Assembly: GCA_009779405.1 (NCBI GenBank) | Contig: WREI01000004.1 | Span: forward strand, 1-64,000 | DNA length: 64,000 bases | Direction of reading: 5' to 3' | Origin: Clostridiales bacterium | GTDB lineage: Bacteria; Bacillota; Clostridia; Christensenellales; CAG-138 | Part shown: positions 10,233-19,454 of the stretch, in pieces | Position numbering within the stretch: the first letter of the stretch is position 1 | Layout: each line of letters opens with the position of its first letter | Program-made: the position numbers and the translations under genes | Notes under the pieces: model-generated | The model's input: the letters and a program-made list of their open reading frames with translations, nothing else | Databases searched by the model: none | Told to the model about the DNA's origin: nothing

Positions 10233-10344
10233 TCTCATTTCATTCATCGTAAGCATGTTGTAACATGTTATAGCCTGTACGGTGCGGGGTTCGACCTTAG
10301 ATGTGATACTCGCACCGTACAGTCCTATCTATAGGAGGTTCATA

Positions 10345-11856
10345 ATGCCGAATGACATTGTGTTGGAAATGCGGGGCATATGCAAGGCATTTCCCGGTGT
10401 ACGCGCCTTGCAAGACGTAGATTTCACACTCCGCAGGGGCGAGATCCATGCCCTGATGGGGGAGAATGGCGCGGGCAAATCCACTTTGATAAAAACGCTG
10501 ACCGGGGTCTATCAGAAGGATTCCGGCCAAATTGATATAGAGGGACGCAGAACGGCGTTTCGTTCGCCGCACGAGGCGCAGGCGAACGGCGTTGGCACGG
10601 TCTATCAGGAGATCATGCTCTGTCCCAACCTCAGCGTCGCCGAAAATATGTTTATCGGGCGGGAGAAGGGCGTATTTGTGTCTTGGCGCGAGATGAACAG
10701 GCGCGCGGGGATCATCCTGGACGGACTCAGCATTCCGGCGAGACCCACGCAACAACTGAGAAGCTGCTCGCTGGCGGTGCAGCAGATGATCGCCATCGCG
10801 CGGGCGGTCGATATGCAATGCAAGATCCTGATCCTCGACGAACCGACCTCCTCTCTCGATGAAGACGAGGTGCAGAAGCTGTTCGCGCTGATGCGCGAGC
10901 TGAAGGAGCGGGGCGTCGGGATTATCTTCGTGACGCACTTTCTCGACCAGGTGTATCAGGTCAGCGACCGCATCACGGTCCTGCGCAACGGCGAACTTGT
11001 GGGCGAATACGAGGCCGAAAAACTGCCGCAGGTGGAATTGGTCTCCAAGATGATGGGCAAGGAGTTAGGCGACGTCGAAAAGCTCAAGAACCTCAAGGAA
11101 GCCGCAGAGGACGGCGGCACGCCCGTGTTTGAGGCCGAGTCGCTCTCGAGCGCGGCGGGGGTGCGGCCCTATGACTTCCATATCCAAAAGGGCGAGGTCA
11201 ACGGGTTTACGGGCCTGCTCGGCTCGGGGCGCAGTGAAAGCGTCCGCGCCATTTTCGCGGCGGACAAGGTGACCGGGGGCAATGTGCGAATCAACGGCAA
11301 ACGGATCCGCATCCGAAAACCCAAGGATGCCATGAAGCGGGGCATCGGCTATCTGCCGGAGGACCGCAAGGGCGACGGGCTCATCGCCGACCTGTCGGTG
11401 CGGGAGAATATCGTCCTGGCACTCCAGACCATGCACGGGTTTTTCAGACCCTTTTCGCTCAAGAAGGCGCGGGCCTTTGCGGATGAATATATAGCCCTGC
11501 TGAACATCAAAACCCCGTCAAGCGACACGCCCGTCCACTCGCTCTCGGGCGGCAACCAGCAAAAAGTCATCCTGGCGCGCTGGCTGCTCATACACCCGGA
11601 ATACCTGATCCTCGACGAGCCGACCCGCGGCATCGACGTGGGGACCAAGGTCGAAATTCAAAGATTGGTGCTGAAACTCGCTTCCGAGGGGGTGAGCGTC
11701 ACGTTTATCTCGTCCGAGATCGAAGAGATGCTTCGCACCTGCTCCCGTCTCATCGTGATGCGCGACCGCAACATCGTCGGGGAGCTCAGCGGCGAGGATA
11801 TGACCCAGAGCAAGATCATGCACACCATTGCAGGGGAGGTAACGCAAAATGCCTGA
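10345..11856 (+). CDS. sugar ABC transporter ATP-binding protein (MglA/RbsA type, two NBDs)
   Basis: GENGAGKSTLIKTLTGVY, ILDEPTSSLDEDE, LSGGNQQKVILARWL, LDEPTRGIDVGTK. Confidence 0.95.
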   Translation: MPNDIVLEMRGICKAFPGVRALQDVDFTLRRGEIHALMGENGAGKSTLIKTLTGVYQKDSGQIDIEGRRTAFRSPHEAQANGVGTVYQEIMLCPNLSVAENMFIGREKGVFVSWREMNRRAGIILDGLSIPARPTQQLRSCSLAVQQMIAIARAVDMQCKILILDEPTSSLDEDEVQKLFALMRELKERGVGIIFVTHFLDQVYQVSDRITVLRNGELVGEYEAEKLPQVELVSKMMGKELGDVEKLKNLKEAAEDGGTPVFEAESLSSAAGVRPYDFHIQKGEVNGFTGLLGSGRSESVRAIFAADKVTGGNVRINGKRIRIRKPKDAMKRGIGYLPEDRKGDGLIADLSVRENIVLALQTMHGFFRPFSLKKARAFADEYIALLNIKTPSSDTPVHSLSGGNQQKVILARWLLIHPEYLILDEPTRGIDVGTKVEIQRLVLKLASEGVSVTFISSEIEEMLRTCSRLIVMRDRNIVGELSGEDMTQSKIMHTIAGEVTQNA

Positions 11857-12934
11857 GCCCACAAAGAGAAAATTCCGTCTCTCGTCATTCCCGCTCTTTC
11901 TCCCGCTGGTCGTGCTGCTCCTGCTCGTCGCCGTCAACATCGTCAGCGGCGGCTTCGGGTATTTCGCCATAGAACTCCGAAACGGCGTGATCTACGGACC
12001 CATCCCGAGCGTGCTGTACGGAGCCGCCGAGCTCGTCATCATCACGATCGGCATGTCGCTCGTGAACGCTTCCTCCCGCGGGCAGGATATCAGCGTCGGC
12101 GTGATCGGTGCCGTCACCTCCGCCGTCTTTGCCATGGTGCTTCGGGAATACCTCGCGCGCTCCCCCGGCAGCGCCGTAAGCTGGGGCGTCGTTCTGGCGG
12201 CCTTCTTCATAAGCTGCCTGACGGGCGCGCTCCTGGGGGCGTTCAACGGGACCCTGGTATCCGTCTTCAAGGTTCAGCCCATGGTCGCCACCTTGATACT
12301 CTTCACCGCAGGCAGGTCGCTCGCCTTTTTGATCGACGGGAAGGTCTCCCCGAACCTGCAATACCCCATCATCAAGCAAATCGGCTTCTCCCTGCCCGGA
12401 ATTCCCATTCAAACGCCCATACTCATCACGATCGCGTGTATCATTCTTTTCGCTGTTGTTTTTAAACTGACGAATCTCAAGCTCTACAGCCAGGCCGTCG
12501 GAATCAACGAAGAAGCGGCCCGCCTGAACGGGATCAACCCCGTCGCGGTGAAGCTGACGAGCTTTATCATACTCGGCGTCTGCTGCTCCATCGCGGGGTT
12601 TATCGCGGTCAGCAAGAGCGGTCGACACGACAGCGTAAACATCCTCAAGTTCATTGAGTTGGACGCGATACTGGCGGTGGCTCTCGGCGGAAACGCGCTC
12701 GGCGGCGGAAAGTTCAGCGTGAAGGGCGCGGTTATCGGCGCCTATACGATCGAAATCCTGAACCAGACCCTGTTGCGCCTGAAAGTCGGCGGCGAAGCCA
12801 TCAAACTGATGAAGGCGCTGTTTATCATCATCCTCATGGTGCTCGCCTCGCCTGTCGTGCAGGCCTACCTGACCAAACTTTTCACAAGACGGACCGCGGA
12901 GGAAACGATTGTGCCGACGAAGGAGGTGCTCTGA
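11849..12934 (+). CDS. sugar ABC transporter permease
   Basis: BPD_transp_2-type permease; GINEEAARLNGINPVAVKL; overlaps upstream gene. Confidence 0.9.
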   Translation: MPEPTKRKFRLSSFPLFLPLVVLLLLVAVNIVSGGFGYFAIELRNGVIYGPIPSVLYGAAELVIITIGMSLVNASSRGQDISVGVIGAVTSAVFAMVLREYLARSPGSAVSWGVVLAAFFISCLTGALLGAFNGTLVSVFKVQPMVATLILFTAGRSLAFLIDGKVSPNLQYPIIKQIGFSLPGIPIQTPILITIACIILFAVVFKLTNLKLYSQAVGINEEAARLNGINPVAVKLTSFIILGVCCSIAGFIAVSKSGRHDSVNILKFIELDAILAVALGGNALGGGKFSVKGAVIGAYTIEILNQTLLRLKVGGEAIKLMKALFIIILMVLASPVVQAYLTKLFTRRTAEETIVPTKEVL

Positions 12935-12935
12935 T

Positions 12936-13997
12936 ATGGAGAGAAGGAAACGCAGAGAATCTATCTCGAATTCCAACCTGCTCTTTCTCATCTCGCTGGT
13001 GATCTTTGTCGCGATGTATACCGTGGGGTTTTTCCGATTCCCCACCAGCTTCAGAAATTTACAGACCTTTGTCGACTTCTTCAACAACAACGCGCCGCTC
13101 ATCATCCTGACCTGCGGCATGAGCGTCGTGATGATAGGCGGCGGGATCGATATCTCGGTCGGCGGGGTGACGGGTCTCGTCACCATGTGTTGCGCCGTTT
13201 TCCTCAACGGCCGCGCGGGCAGCGTGGCGGGCTCCATCTTCCTGGCGCTGGGCATAGGCCTTGCTTTCGGCGCCCTGCAAGGCTTTTTGGTTTCATACCT
13301 CCATATTCAACCCTTTATTATTACGCTGGCCGGGATGTTCCTGGCAAACGGACTATTGACCGTTATTCACAAAGACCCGATCAACGCGGCTTTGCCCGCC
13401 TTTCTCAAGCTCCGTGAAGCGGATATCAAGATTCAGTGGCTCGGCACCGTAAATCGGCTCGGAAACTTTATTCCGCTGCGCATCAGCTATTGTATGATCA
13501 TTGCATTGGTTGTTGTGACTGTCATTGCGGTACTCATGAAATGGTCGCGCTTCGGGCGCAACCTCTACGCGACCGGGGGAAACAGCCAGAGCGCCCTGAT
13601 GCTGGGGATCAACGTGAAACGCACCAAGTTTTTCTCGTATGTCCTCTGCGGGCTGCTCTCGGGCGTTGCCGGGTATGTCTTCATCATGCAAACCGGGGCG
13701 GGCAATGTCGGCAACGCCAGCGGTTTTGAGATGAAGGCCATCGCGTCGTCGATCATCGGCGGGACCCTGCTGACGGGTGGCGTGGGCAACATGATAGGCT
13801 CCCCCATCGGCGCGTTGTCCCTGCTGGTGATCAACGAGATCATCCGAAGCGCCGGGATCAATTCCAACTACCAGGCGATCATCAGCGGACTTTTGCTCTG
13901 CGTGTTCATCGTCCTGCAAAGCTTAGTCGTCTGGATACGCGGTAAGGGCAGCCCGACCCTCCCCCCATGGTTGCAATTCAAGCGCGATTCGCGCTGA
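12936..13997 (+). CDS. sugar ABC transporter permease (YjfF/RbsC-like)
   Basis: MVVMIGGGIDISVGGVTGL-type motif; GGNSQSALMLGINVKRTKF. Confidence 0.9.
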   Translation: MERRKRRESISNSNLLFLISLVIFVAMYTVGFFRFPTSFRNLQTFVDFFNNNAPLIILTCGMSVVMIGGGIDISVGGVTGLVTMCCAVFLNGRAGSVAGSIFLALGIGLAFGALQGFLVSYLHIQPFIITLAGMFLANGLLTVIHKDPINAALPAFLKLREADIKIQWLGTVNRLGNFIPLRISYCMIIALVVVTVIAVLMKWSRFGRNLYATGGNSQSALMLGINVKRTKFFSYVLCGLLSGVAGYVFIMQTGAGNVGNASGFEMKAIASSIIGGTLLTGGVGNMIGSPIGALSLLVINEIIRSAGINSNYQAIISGLLLCVFIVLQSLVVWIRGKGSPTLPPWLQFKRDSR

Positions 13998-14011
13998 GCT
14001 GAAGGAGTAAT

Positions 14012-14947
14012 ATGGCCGCCACTTTATGGAGTTCCCTCTCCGCCGTCCTGATCATCCTCGCGATGATCGCGCTGGGCTGGCTGTTCGGCAAAGCAGGCTG
14101 GATGCAGGCGGCGCACAAGGGCTTTGTCGTCAAGTTCCTGATCAACGCCGCCCTTCCCTGCCTGATTTTCGGCAATACCTTTGCGCATATCAGCGTCGAA
14201 CTCCTGCAAGGTGCGGGCAAGTTCATTTGGGTCGCCCTTGCGTGCATGTTCTTCTCGCCGGCACTGGCCTATGGGGTCGGCAAGCTGCTGAAAATACCGC
14301 ACAAGCGCTTCGGCGGCTTTGTGGCGATGGGCGGCTTCTCCAACGCCATGTTCGTCGGCTATCCCATGTGCCACGCGCTGTTCGGCGACGCGGGCGTGCC
14401 TTATGTGATCCTGTTTCATACGCTGAACGCGCTCCTGTTCTGGAGCATAGGCAGTTTTCTCATCCACCGCTCGGGCGACAGGGAAAAATTCAGCGTGAAG
14501 CAGGCCGCAAAGAATCTGCTCTCGCCCCCGCTCATCAGCATGTTTGCGTCCATCATACTCGTGCTTCTGGGCGTCAAACTCCCCGCCATATTAGCATCGC
14601 TCTTCGGCTATATGGGTTCCGCGGTCACCCCGCTGGCCCTGCTCTATACGGGCTTTATCATCTATGAAACGGGGCTCAAAAACATACGCATCGACAGGGG
14701 CCTGACAGCCGTGATGGTACTGCGTCTCGTCGTCGCGCCCCTCTGCATGCTGGGGTTGTGCATCGTGGCAGGCATCACGGGTATGGGCCGCGGCGTCTAT
14801 GTGATCGAAGCGGCGATGCCCGTAATGACGCAATCCGTGATCGTCTCCGCCTACGCGGGCGCGGATGAAAACTACAACGCCCTCGGGATGACGCTGACGA
14901 CGCTGGCCTGTTTGGTGCTGGTGCCGCTGCTGATGCTTATTGTGTAG
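14012..14947 (+). CDS. AEC family transporter
   Basis: Ten-TM-like protein with AEC pattern (NAALPCLIFGNTF; MPVMTQSVIVSAYAGADENYNA). Confidence 0.8.
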   Translation: MAATLWSSLSAVLIILAMIALGWLFGKAGWMQAAHKGFVVKFLINAALPCLIFGNTFAHISVELLQGAGKFIWVALACMFFSPALAYGVGKLLKIPHKRFGGFVAMGGFSNAMFVGYPMCHALFGDAGVPYVILFHTLNALLFWSIGSFLIHRSGDREKFSVKQAAKNLLSPPLISMFASIILVLLGVKLPAILASLFGYMGSAVTPLALLYTGFIIYETGLKNIRIDRGLTAVMVLRLVVAPLCMLGLCIVAGITGMGRGVYVIEAAMPVMTQSVIVSAYAGADENYNALGMTLTTLACLVLVPLLMLIV

Positions 14948-15617
14948 GAAGGCCAAATCGATAGGGGCATGCCGCGCGGCACGCGAAACATTGTATTTCC
15001 AGCTTTTTATTGATGATTTTGAAGAACCGTGCGCATTCTTTTTTTCCGAACGCGCCGGGCGTATCCAGCGCGCCCGAGGGGCAGGCCTGTACGCATTTGC
15101 CGCAGTTGTCGCAGGCCATATACTGCGCTTTTTCATCGGGCACAAGCGCCGCATCTGTCAGAACCGCGCTGAACCAAAGCAGATTTCCGTATCGGTCATT
15201 CGTAAGTAGATAGTTGCGGTTGATGCGCCCCAGACCCGCCAGTTCCGCTGCGTGCTTCAGCGATATATGGCCCCAGTGCTTGCCGTCGATGGTTCTGCCC
15301 CCTGAAGCGCTGATCGCCTTTGTTTGATACCCATCCGCTTGGATCCGTTTTACGACTTTCTTCGCAATCTCCGTCATATTCGTCAGCATGGCGTTGCGCA
15401 GTTCCGTATATGCGGGCGCTTGCATGGACAGCGCTTCCTTGGGAAAGGGCACGCCCAAAACGATCACGGAACGGCAGCCCTCCAATATATCGGAAGGCCT
15501 GAACCCATCCGGCGCGGGATGAAAATCATTCGCGTCAGCTATGCCGACTACAACTGCTCCGGCATCGATTCCGTATTGTTTTGCGGTGATATTGTCTATT
15601 TTGGTTTTCATATGCAT
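14937..15617 (-). CDS. 4Fe-4S double-cluster protein (epoxyqueuosine-reductase-like)
   Basis: CDNCGKCVQACPSGAL and a second Cys cluster; HISLKHAAELAGLGRINRNYLLT. Confidence 0.75.
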   Translation of the reverse strand: MHMKTKIDNITAKQYGIDAGAVVVGIADANDFHPAPDGFRPSDILEGCRSVIVLGVPFPKEALSMQAPAYTELRNAMLTNMTEIAKKVVKRIQADGYQTKAISASGGRTIDGKHWGHISLKHAAELAGLGRINRNYLLTNDRYGNLLWFSAVLTDAALVPDEKAQYMACDNCGKCVQACPSGALDTPGAFGKKECARFFKIINKKLEIQCFACRAACPYRFGLPTQ

Positions 15618-16813
15618 GCTCTCCGGTTTTGTGTTTGGAAGGGGCAGCTTATATCGCCTGCATAAAAATCGCCTGTTCGCCCCAGCATGACAGCCCTGCA
15701 GCCCAAGCAGCCGTTCAGAAATCCACAGGAAGCGCAGGGCTCCTTAATTTTATCTCCCGCGAAGCGAAACGCGGCCAGATTGGCGGAAGTATACCACAAT
15801 TCCTTTAAGCTGTTTGCCCTTTCTTTGAGGGGAATATGGCTGCAAGGGCGATAATACCCGTCCGCATCCATGGCAAGAAAGCGTCTGCCCGCCCCGCAGC
15901 CCGAGAAGAAACTCGTCCTGCCGTTGACATGGCAGAGCAGATTGGTAAAGGCCGAATCGACTTTGATTGAAATCCCCACCGTGCTTTTGACGGCGTCTTC
16001 GAGAAACAATTGCTTATCAGCCGACAGGCAGATGGCCGCATAACATTCCTTTGCCGAAGGCTTATATCGCAGTATGTTTATATTGTTTGCGTGCAGGCCT
16101 TTGGCTTTCTCCGTCAAAGCCGGAAAATCGTCAATATTATCCATCCGCGCTACCCAGTTGATCCCGAATGAGATTCCGGCCTCACCTGCAAGCCGGAGAG
16201 CGTTTATGGTATGCGCATACCCGTCCCGTGAACGCGAATGGATTTCTTCGCTGGAGCCGTTCAGCGAAAATTGCATATGATGCAGCCCGGCGTTCCTCAG
16301 CTCCGACAAAAAAGCCCGCGTAAGCCCAACGCCGCTTGTCGTGATGGAAACACCCATCCCACGCCCGCTGATTTCGGCAACGGCTGCAAGCAAATGGGGA
16401 TAGACGAGCGGTTCGCCCCCGCCGAGCGCAATTTGAAAAACGTGCATTTCATCGGCCTGCCGAATTGCATCGAGCAATACTGCAAACGCCAAATCCGTTT
16501 TGGCTTGTTCTTTATAGCATTGCGGACAGTTTAGCGGGCAGCGGGAAGTCAGTTCAATGTGGATGCTCTCCGGCGCGCAAAAAGAATTGGCGGGCGCCTT
16601 TTGCTTTGCCGCTTTTGCGATCGCCTCCCGAATCGTCGCTTTGGCGGCATCGCTTATAATACCAAGCCCTTTCAGTCTTTCGGAAAACCCGTTGTCCTCG
16701 CCGTCTGCCCAAGCGCGGAGGGCGTGCAATTCTTCGCCGGAAATATATGCGGTACGCGCAAGCGCCCCGTTCCATAGCAGCAGGGCGTTCTCCTCCGCGC
16801 GAACCCTATGCAT
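15608..16813 (-). CDS. radical SAM/SPASM protein
   Basis: LTSRCPLNCPQCYKEQ (CxxxCxxC), GGGEPL, C-terminal SPASM-like cysteines CASCGFLNGCLGCRA. Confidence 0.9.
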   Translation of the reverse strand: MHRVRAEENALLLWNGALARTAYISGEELHALRAWADGEDNGFSERLKGLGIISDAAKATIREAIAKAAKQKAPANSFCAPESIHIELTSRCPLNCPQCYKEQAKTDLAFAVLLDAIRQADEMHVFQIALGGGEPLVYPHLLAAVAEISGRGMGVSITTSGVGLTRAFLSELRNAGLHHMQFSLNGSSEEIHSRSRDGYAHTINALRLAGEAGISFGINWVARMDNIDDFPALTEKAKGLHANNINILRYKPSAKECYAAICLSADKQLFLEDAVKSTVGISIKVDSAFTNLLCHVNGRTSFFSGCGAGRRFLAMDADGYYRPCSHIPLKERANSLKELWYTSANLAAFRFAGDKIKEPCASCGFLNGCLGCRAVMLGRTGDFYAGDISCPFQTQNRRACI

Positions 16814-17969
16814 GATCCATCAGCTTGAGGAGCGTCAGAAAATACTTCTTCATGGAATAATGCACGCGGAATTCGCAAACGGGCTTATCCCCAACACGTG
16901 TAAACGCCAGATAGCCGGTAAAATACCCATCATGATGTGTCTGTTCAATCTTTGGCAGTGTTTTTTGCAGTAAGCGGACAATCTTCGGTCTGGCCGCGTA
17001 TTCTTCCGCTTTGGGCAGTATGATCTGTGCGGCGGTAACGCACACGGTGGTGAAGGTATCCGAACCCATTTCGAGCGCGCTGTCCACCAAGTCCGCATAT
17101 TCGTCAAAAGAAACAGGATGAAATTCCTTCTCCACATCCGCGAGGGCGGGGGCATGCGTTGCCAAATAATATCCGTCGGAATATTCGCAGTGCCACTTCC
17201 ACTTGGCATTATAGTAGGTCTTGTGCGAACGGACGATCTGATGTTCCGCCAATCTTTTAAGCATGTCTTTCGCACTGCACGTGAGCGGAATCTGTATCTT
17301 TTCGTACCAGTATATTGAATTCGCATAGGTGCAGCCGTCAGTCCAGCCGCCCTCACAATCCAATCCGCCCCAAGTGCCAAGCCCCGGAAAACGGTCCCGC
17401 AGATAATCGACGATGTACATGGCATACTCATAATAAAAGCTCGGGCCGACATTGATTCGAAAACAATACAGGCCTTGCTGCGCGGAGCGGATCAGTTCCA
17501 TGTTATTTACATAGCCTTCAATATCTTCCTCCATACGGCTTTCCGTTTTATCGGGCATGCGGATATACAGGCCCACCGTCATCTCGCCCCGTGTATAGTA
17601 ATTCTGGATAACGGGCCCGGTGCAGGGATGCTCTACTTTCCCGAACGCGTCTTCATGCGGTTCGCGGCGCTCGCTGATTGCATAAATTTTTGCGCGCAAT
17701 TCATCGGAAAGCTGTTCTATGTGCAGGCAGTTTATATCGATGCAGATATCCGGGAAGTTGCCCGCAAGCAGCAAGTCCCGGAGCGCGTCTATGCGCAGCG
17801 TATGCTGTTTATCTTTGAAATACGTAATCTGCGGCTCCATGCTTCCGCTGAATATGGGTATGGACAAAAAGCAGTCGACAAACTCCAGCAGCTGCACATT
17901 TTCCGGCAAAACGATATTGAAATCCGTATCGGAGCCATCGATTTCGAACCCGTCCCAGTAAACGAACAT
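16806..17969 (-). CDS. uncharacterised protein coupled to the radical SAM gene
   Basis: 387-aa ORF overlapping the rSAM gene start by 8 nt; no family recognised. Confidence 0.65.
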   Translation of the reverse strand: MFVYWDGFEIDGSDTDFNIVLPENVQLLEFVDCFLSIPIFSGSMEPQITYFKDKQHTLRIDALRDLLLAGNFPDICIDINCLHIEQLSDELRAKIYAISERREPHEDAFGKVEHPCTGPVIQNYYTRGEMTVGLYIRMPDKTESRMEEDIEGYVNNMELIRSAQQGLYCFRINVGPSFYYEYAMYIVDYLRDRFPGLGTWGGLDCEGGWTDGCTYANSIYWYEKIQIPLTCSAKDMLKRLAEHQIVRSHKTYYNAKWKWHCEYSDGYYLATHAPALADVEKEFHPVSFDEYADLVDSALEMGSDTFTTVCVTAAQIILPKAEEYAARPKIVRLLQKTLPKIEQTHHDGYFTGYLAFTRVGDKPVCEFRVHYSMKKYFLTLLKLMDHA

Positions 17970-17971
17970 AG

Positions 17972-18625
17972 CTATACCATCTCCCGCAGATCATCGGAGA
18001 TCAGCAACTCCGCCTCCGTCGCCTTGCGGATTTGCTCTATGGTGAACTCGGGATTATACTCCACCAATTGCAGGCCCTGCGGCGTCACCTGCATCACACC
18101 CATTTCGGTAATGATGAGGTCTACGCAGCGCACGGCGGTAAAGGGCAGGCGGCATTGTTTCAGGATTTTGGCCGCGCCGCGGGCCGTGTGCTCCATGGCG
18201 ACAATGACCTTTTTGGCGCCGACGACCAGATCCATCGCGCCGCCCATGCCGGGTACGCGCTTGCCGGGGATGATCCAGTTGGAAAGGTTGCCCTCCGCGT
18301 CCACCTCGAGCGCGCCGAGTATCGTGCAGTCCACATGCCCGCCGCGAATCAGGCCGAAGCTCGTGCAGGAATCGATATAGCAGCCGTCGGGGGCGACGGC
18401 GCTGGCCTGCCCGCCCGCATCGGTGACGTGCAGGGGGTCGGCAAGTTCGGGCGCGGGCTTGGGGCCGAGACCTATGATCCCGTTCTCGCTCTGTAATATC
18501 ACATGCGTACCCTCGGGCAGATAGGCGGGAACTAAGGTCGGCAGGCCTATGCCGAGGTTGACGACATCGCCGTCGTGCAATTCGCGCGCCGTGCGCCGGG
18601 CGATAAAGGCTTTCGCGTTTTCCAT
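17972..18625 (-). CDS. atoA: CoA-transferase beta subunit (AtoA-like)
   Basis: SENGIIGLGPKPAPE, GGHVDCTILGALEVD, PGMGGAMDLVVGAKKVIVAMEH. Confidence 0.85.
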   Translation of the reverse strand: MENAKAFIARRTARELHDGDVVNLGIGLPTLVPAYLPEGTHVILQSENGIIGLGPKPAPELADPLHVTDAGGQASAVAPDGCYIDSCTSFGLIRGGHVDCTILGALEVDAEGNLSNWIIPGKRVPGMGGAMDLVVGAKKVIVAMEHTARGAAKILKQCRLPFTAVRCVDLIITEMGVMQVTPQGLQLVEYNPEFTIEQIRKATEAELLISDDLREMV

Positions 18626-19308
18626 TATTCCATACCCCCCACTACATAATCCACCAATATCCCGGGCGTCATCATGTTTTCCGGTTCGATTGCGCCGATT
18701 TCTACGATATGTTCCGCTTCGGCGATGACGATATCGGCGGCGGTGGCCATCGGCAGGTTGAAGTTGCGCGTCGTGCCTTTATACCAGATATTGCCCGCAC
18801 GGTCAATCGTATGGCCGCCGAGCAGCGCGAAGTCGGCGCGGATGGGTTTTTCCAACAGATAGTTTACGCCGTCGATCTCAATGACGCTGTGGACATGCGG
18901 CGCGTCCTGCACGATGGTACCATAGCCCGTCGGGGTCAGCACGCCGCCGAGGCCATAGCCGCCCGCGCGTATCATCTCGGCCAGCGAGCCCTGCGGGATC
19001 AACTCCACGAGGAGCGTGCCCTCGTTCATCTGCGCGGCCACCTCGGGGTTCAACCCCACGTGGGTCGCGATCAGTTTCTTCACTTGACGGTTATGGATCA
19101 GCTTGGCCACGCCGTAGAACTCGCTGCCGTCGGGTCCGTTCGGGCAGGCGCCGTCGTTACAAATCAGGGTCAAGCCGCCCGTGCCTATGCGCGCCAGCTC
19201 TGTCAACAGTCCGTGCGGCGAGCCGCAGCCCATAAAGCCGCCGACCATAATCGTTGCGCCCGCGGGGATCATGCGGGCTGCGTCTTCCATGGAAATAAAT
19301 TTCGGCAT
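18625..19308 (-). CDS. atoD: CoA-transferase alpha subunit (AtoD-like)
   Basis: GATIMVGGFMGCGSPHGLL; ends at start of beta subunit. Confidence 0.85.
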   Translation of the reverse strand: MPKFISMEDAARMIPAGATIMVGGFMGCGSPHGLLTELARIGTGGLTLICNDGACPNGPDGSEFYGVAKLIHNRQVKKLIATHVGLNPEVAAQMNEGTLLVELIPQGSLAEMIRAGGYGLGGVLTPTGYGTIVQDAPHVHSVIEIDGVNYLLEKPIRADFALLGGHTIDRAGNIWYKGTTRNFNLPMATAADIVIAEAEHIVEIGAIEPENMMTPGILVDYVVGGME

Positions 19309-19454
19309 TGGAACCTCCTCCGTGTTTTAGCAAGGCCAGCATAGCATTTTTTTACACCGCGCGCAAGACTGCCGGGTTGGGAATTTATCGACACGCTCAA
19401 ACGGACAGCCTTGCGGCTGTCCGTTTGTGTCACATATGCGATTACACAAATCCC

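Noticed and set aside
8361-10256. 631-aa ORF on the - strand
   Set aside because: Antisense shadow of the tandem PBP lipoprotein; mirrors its internal duplication.
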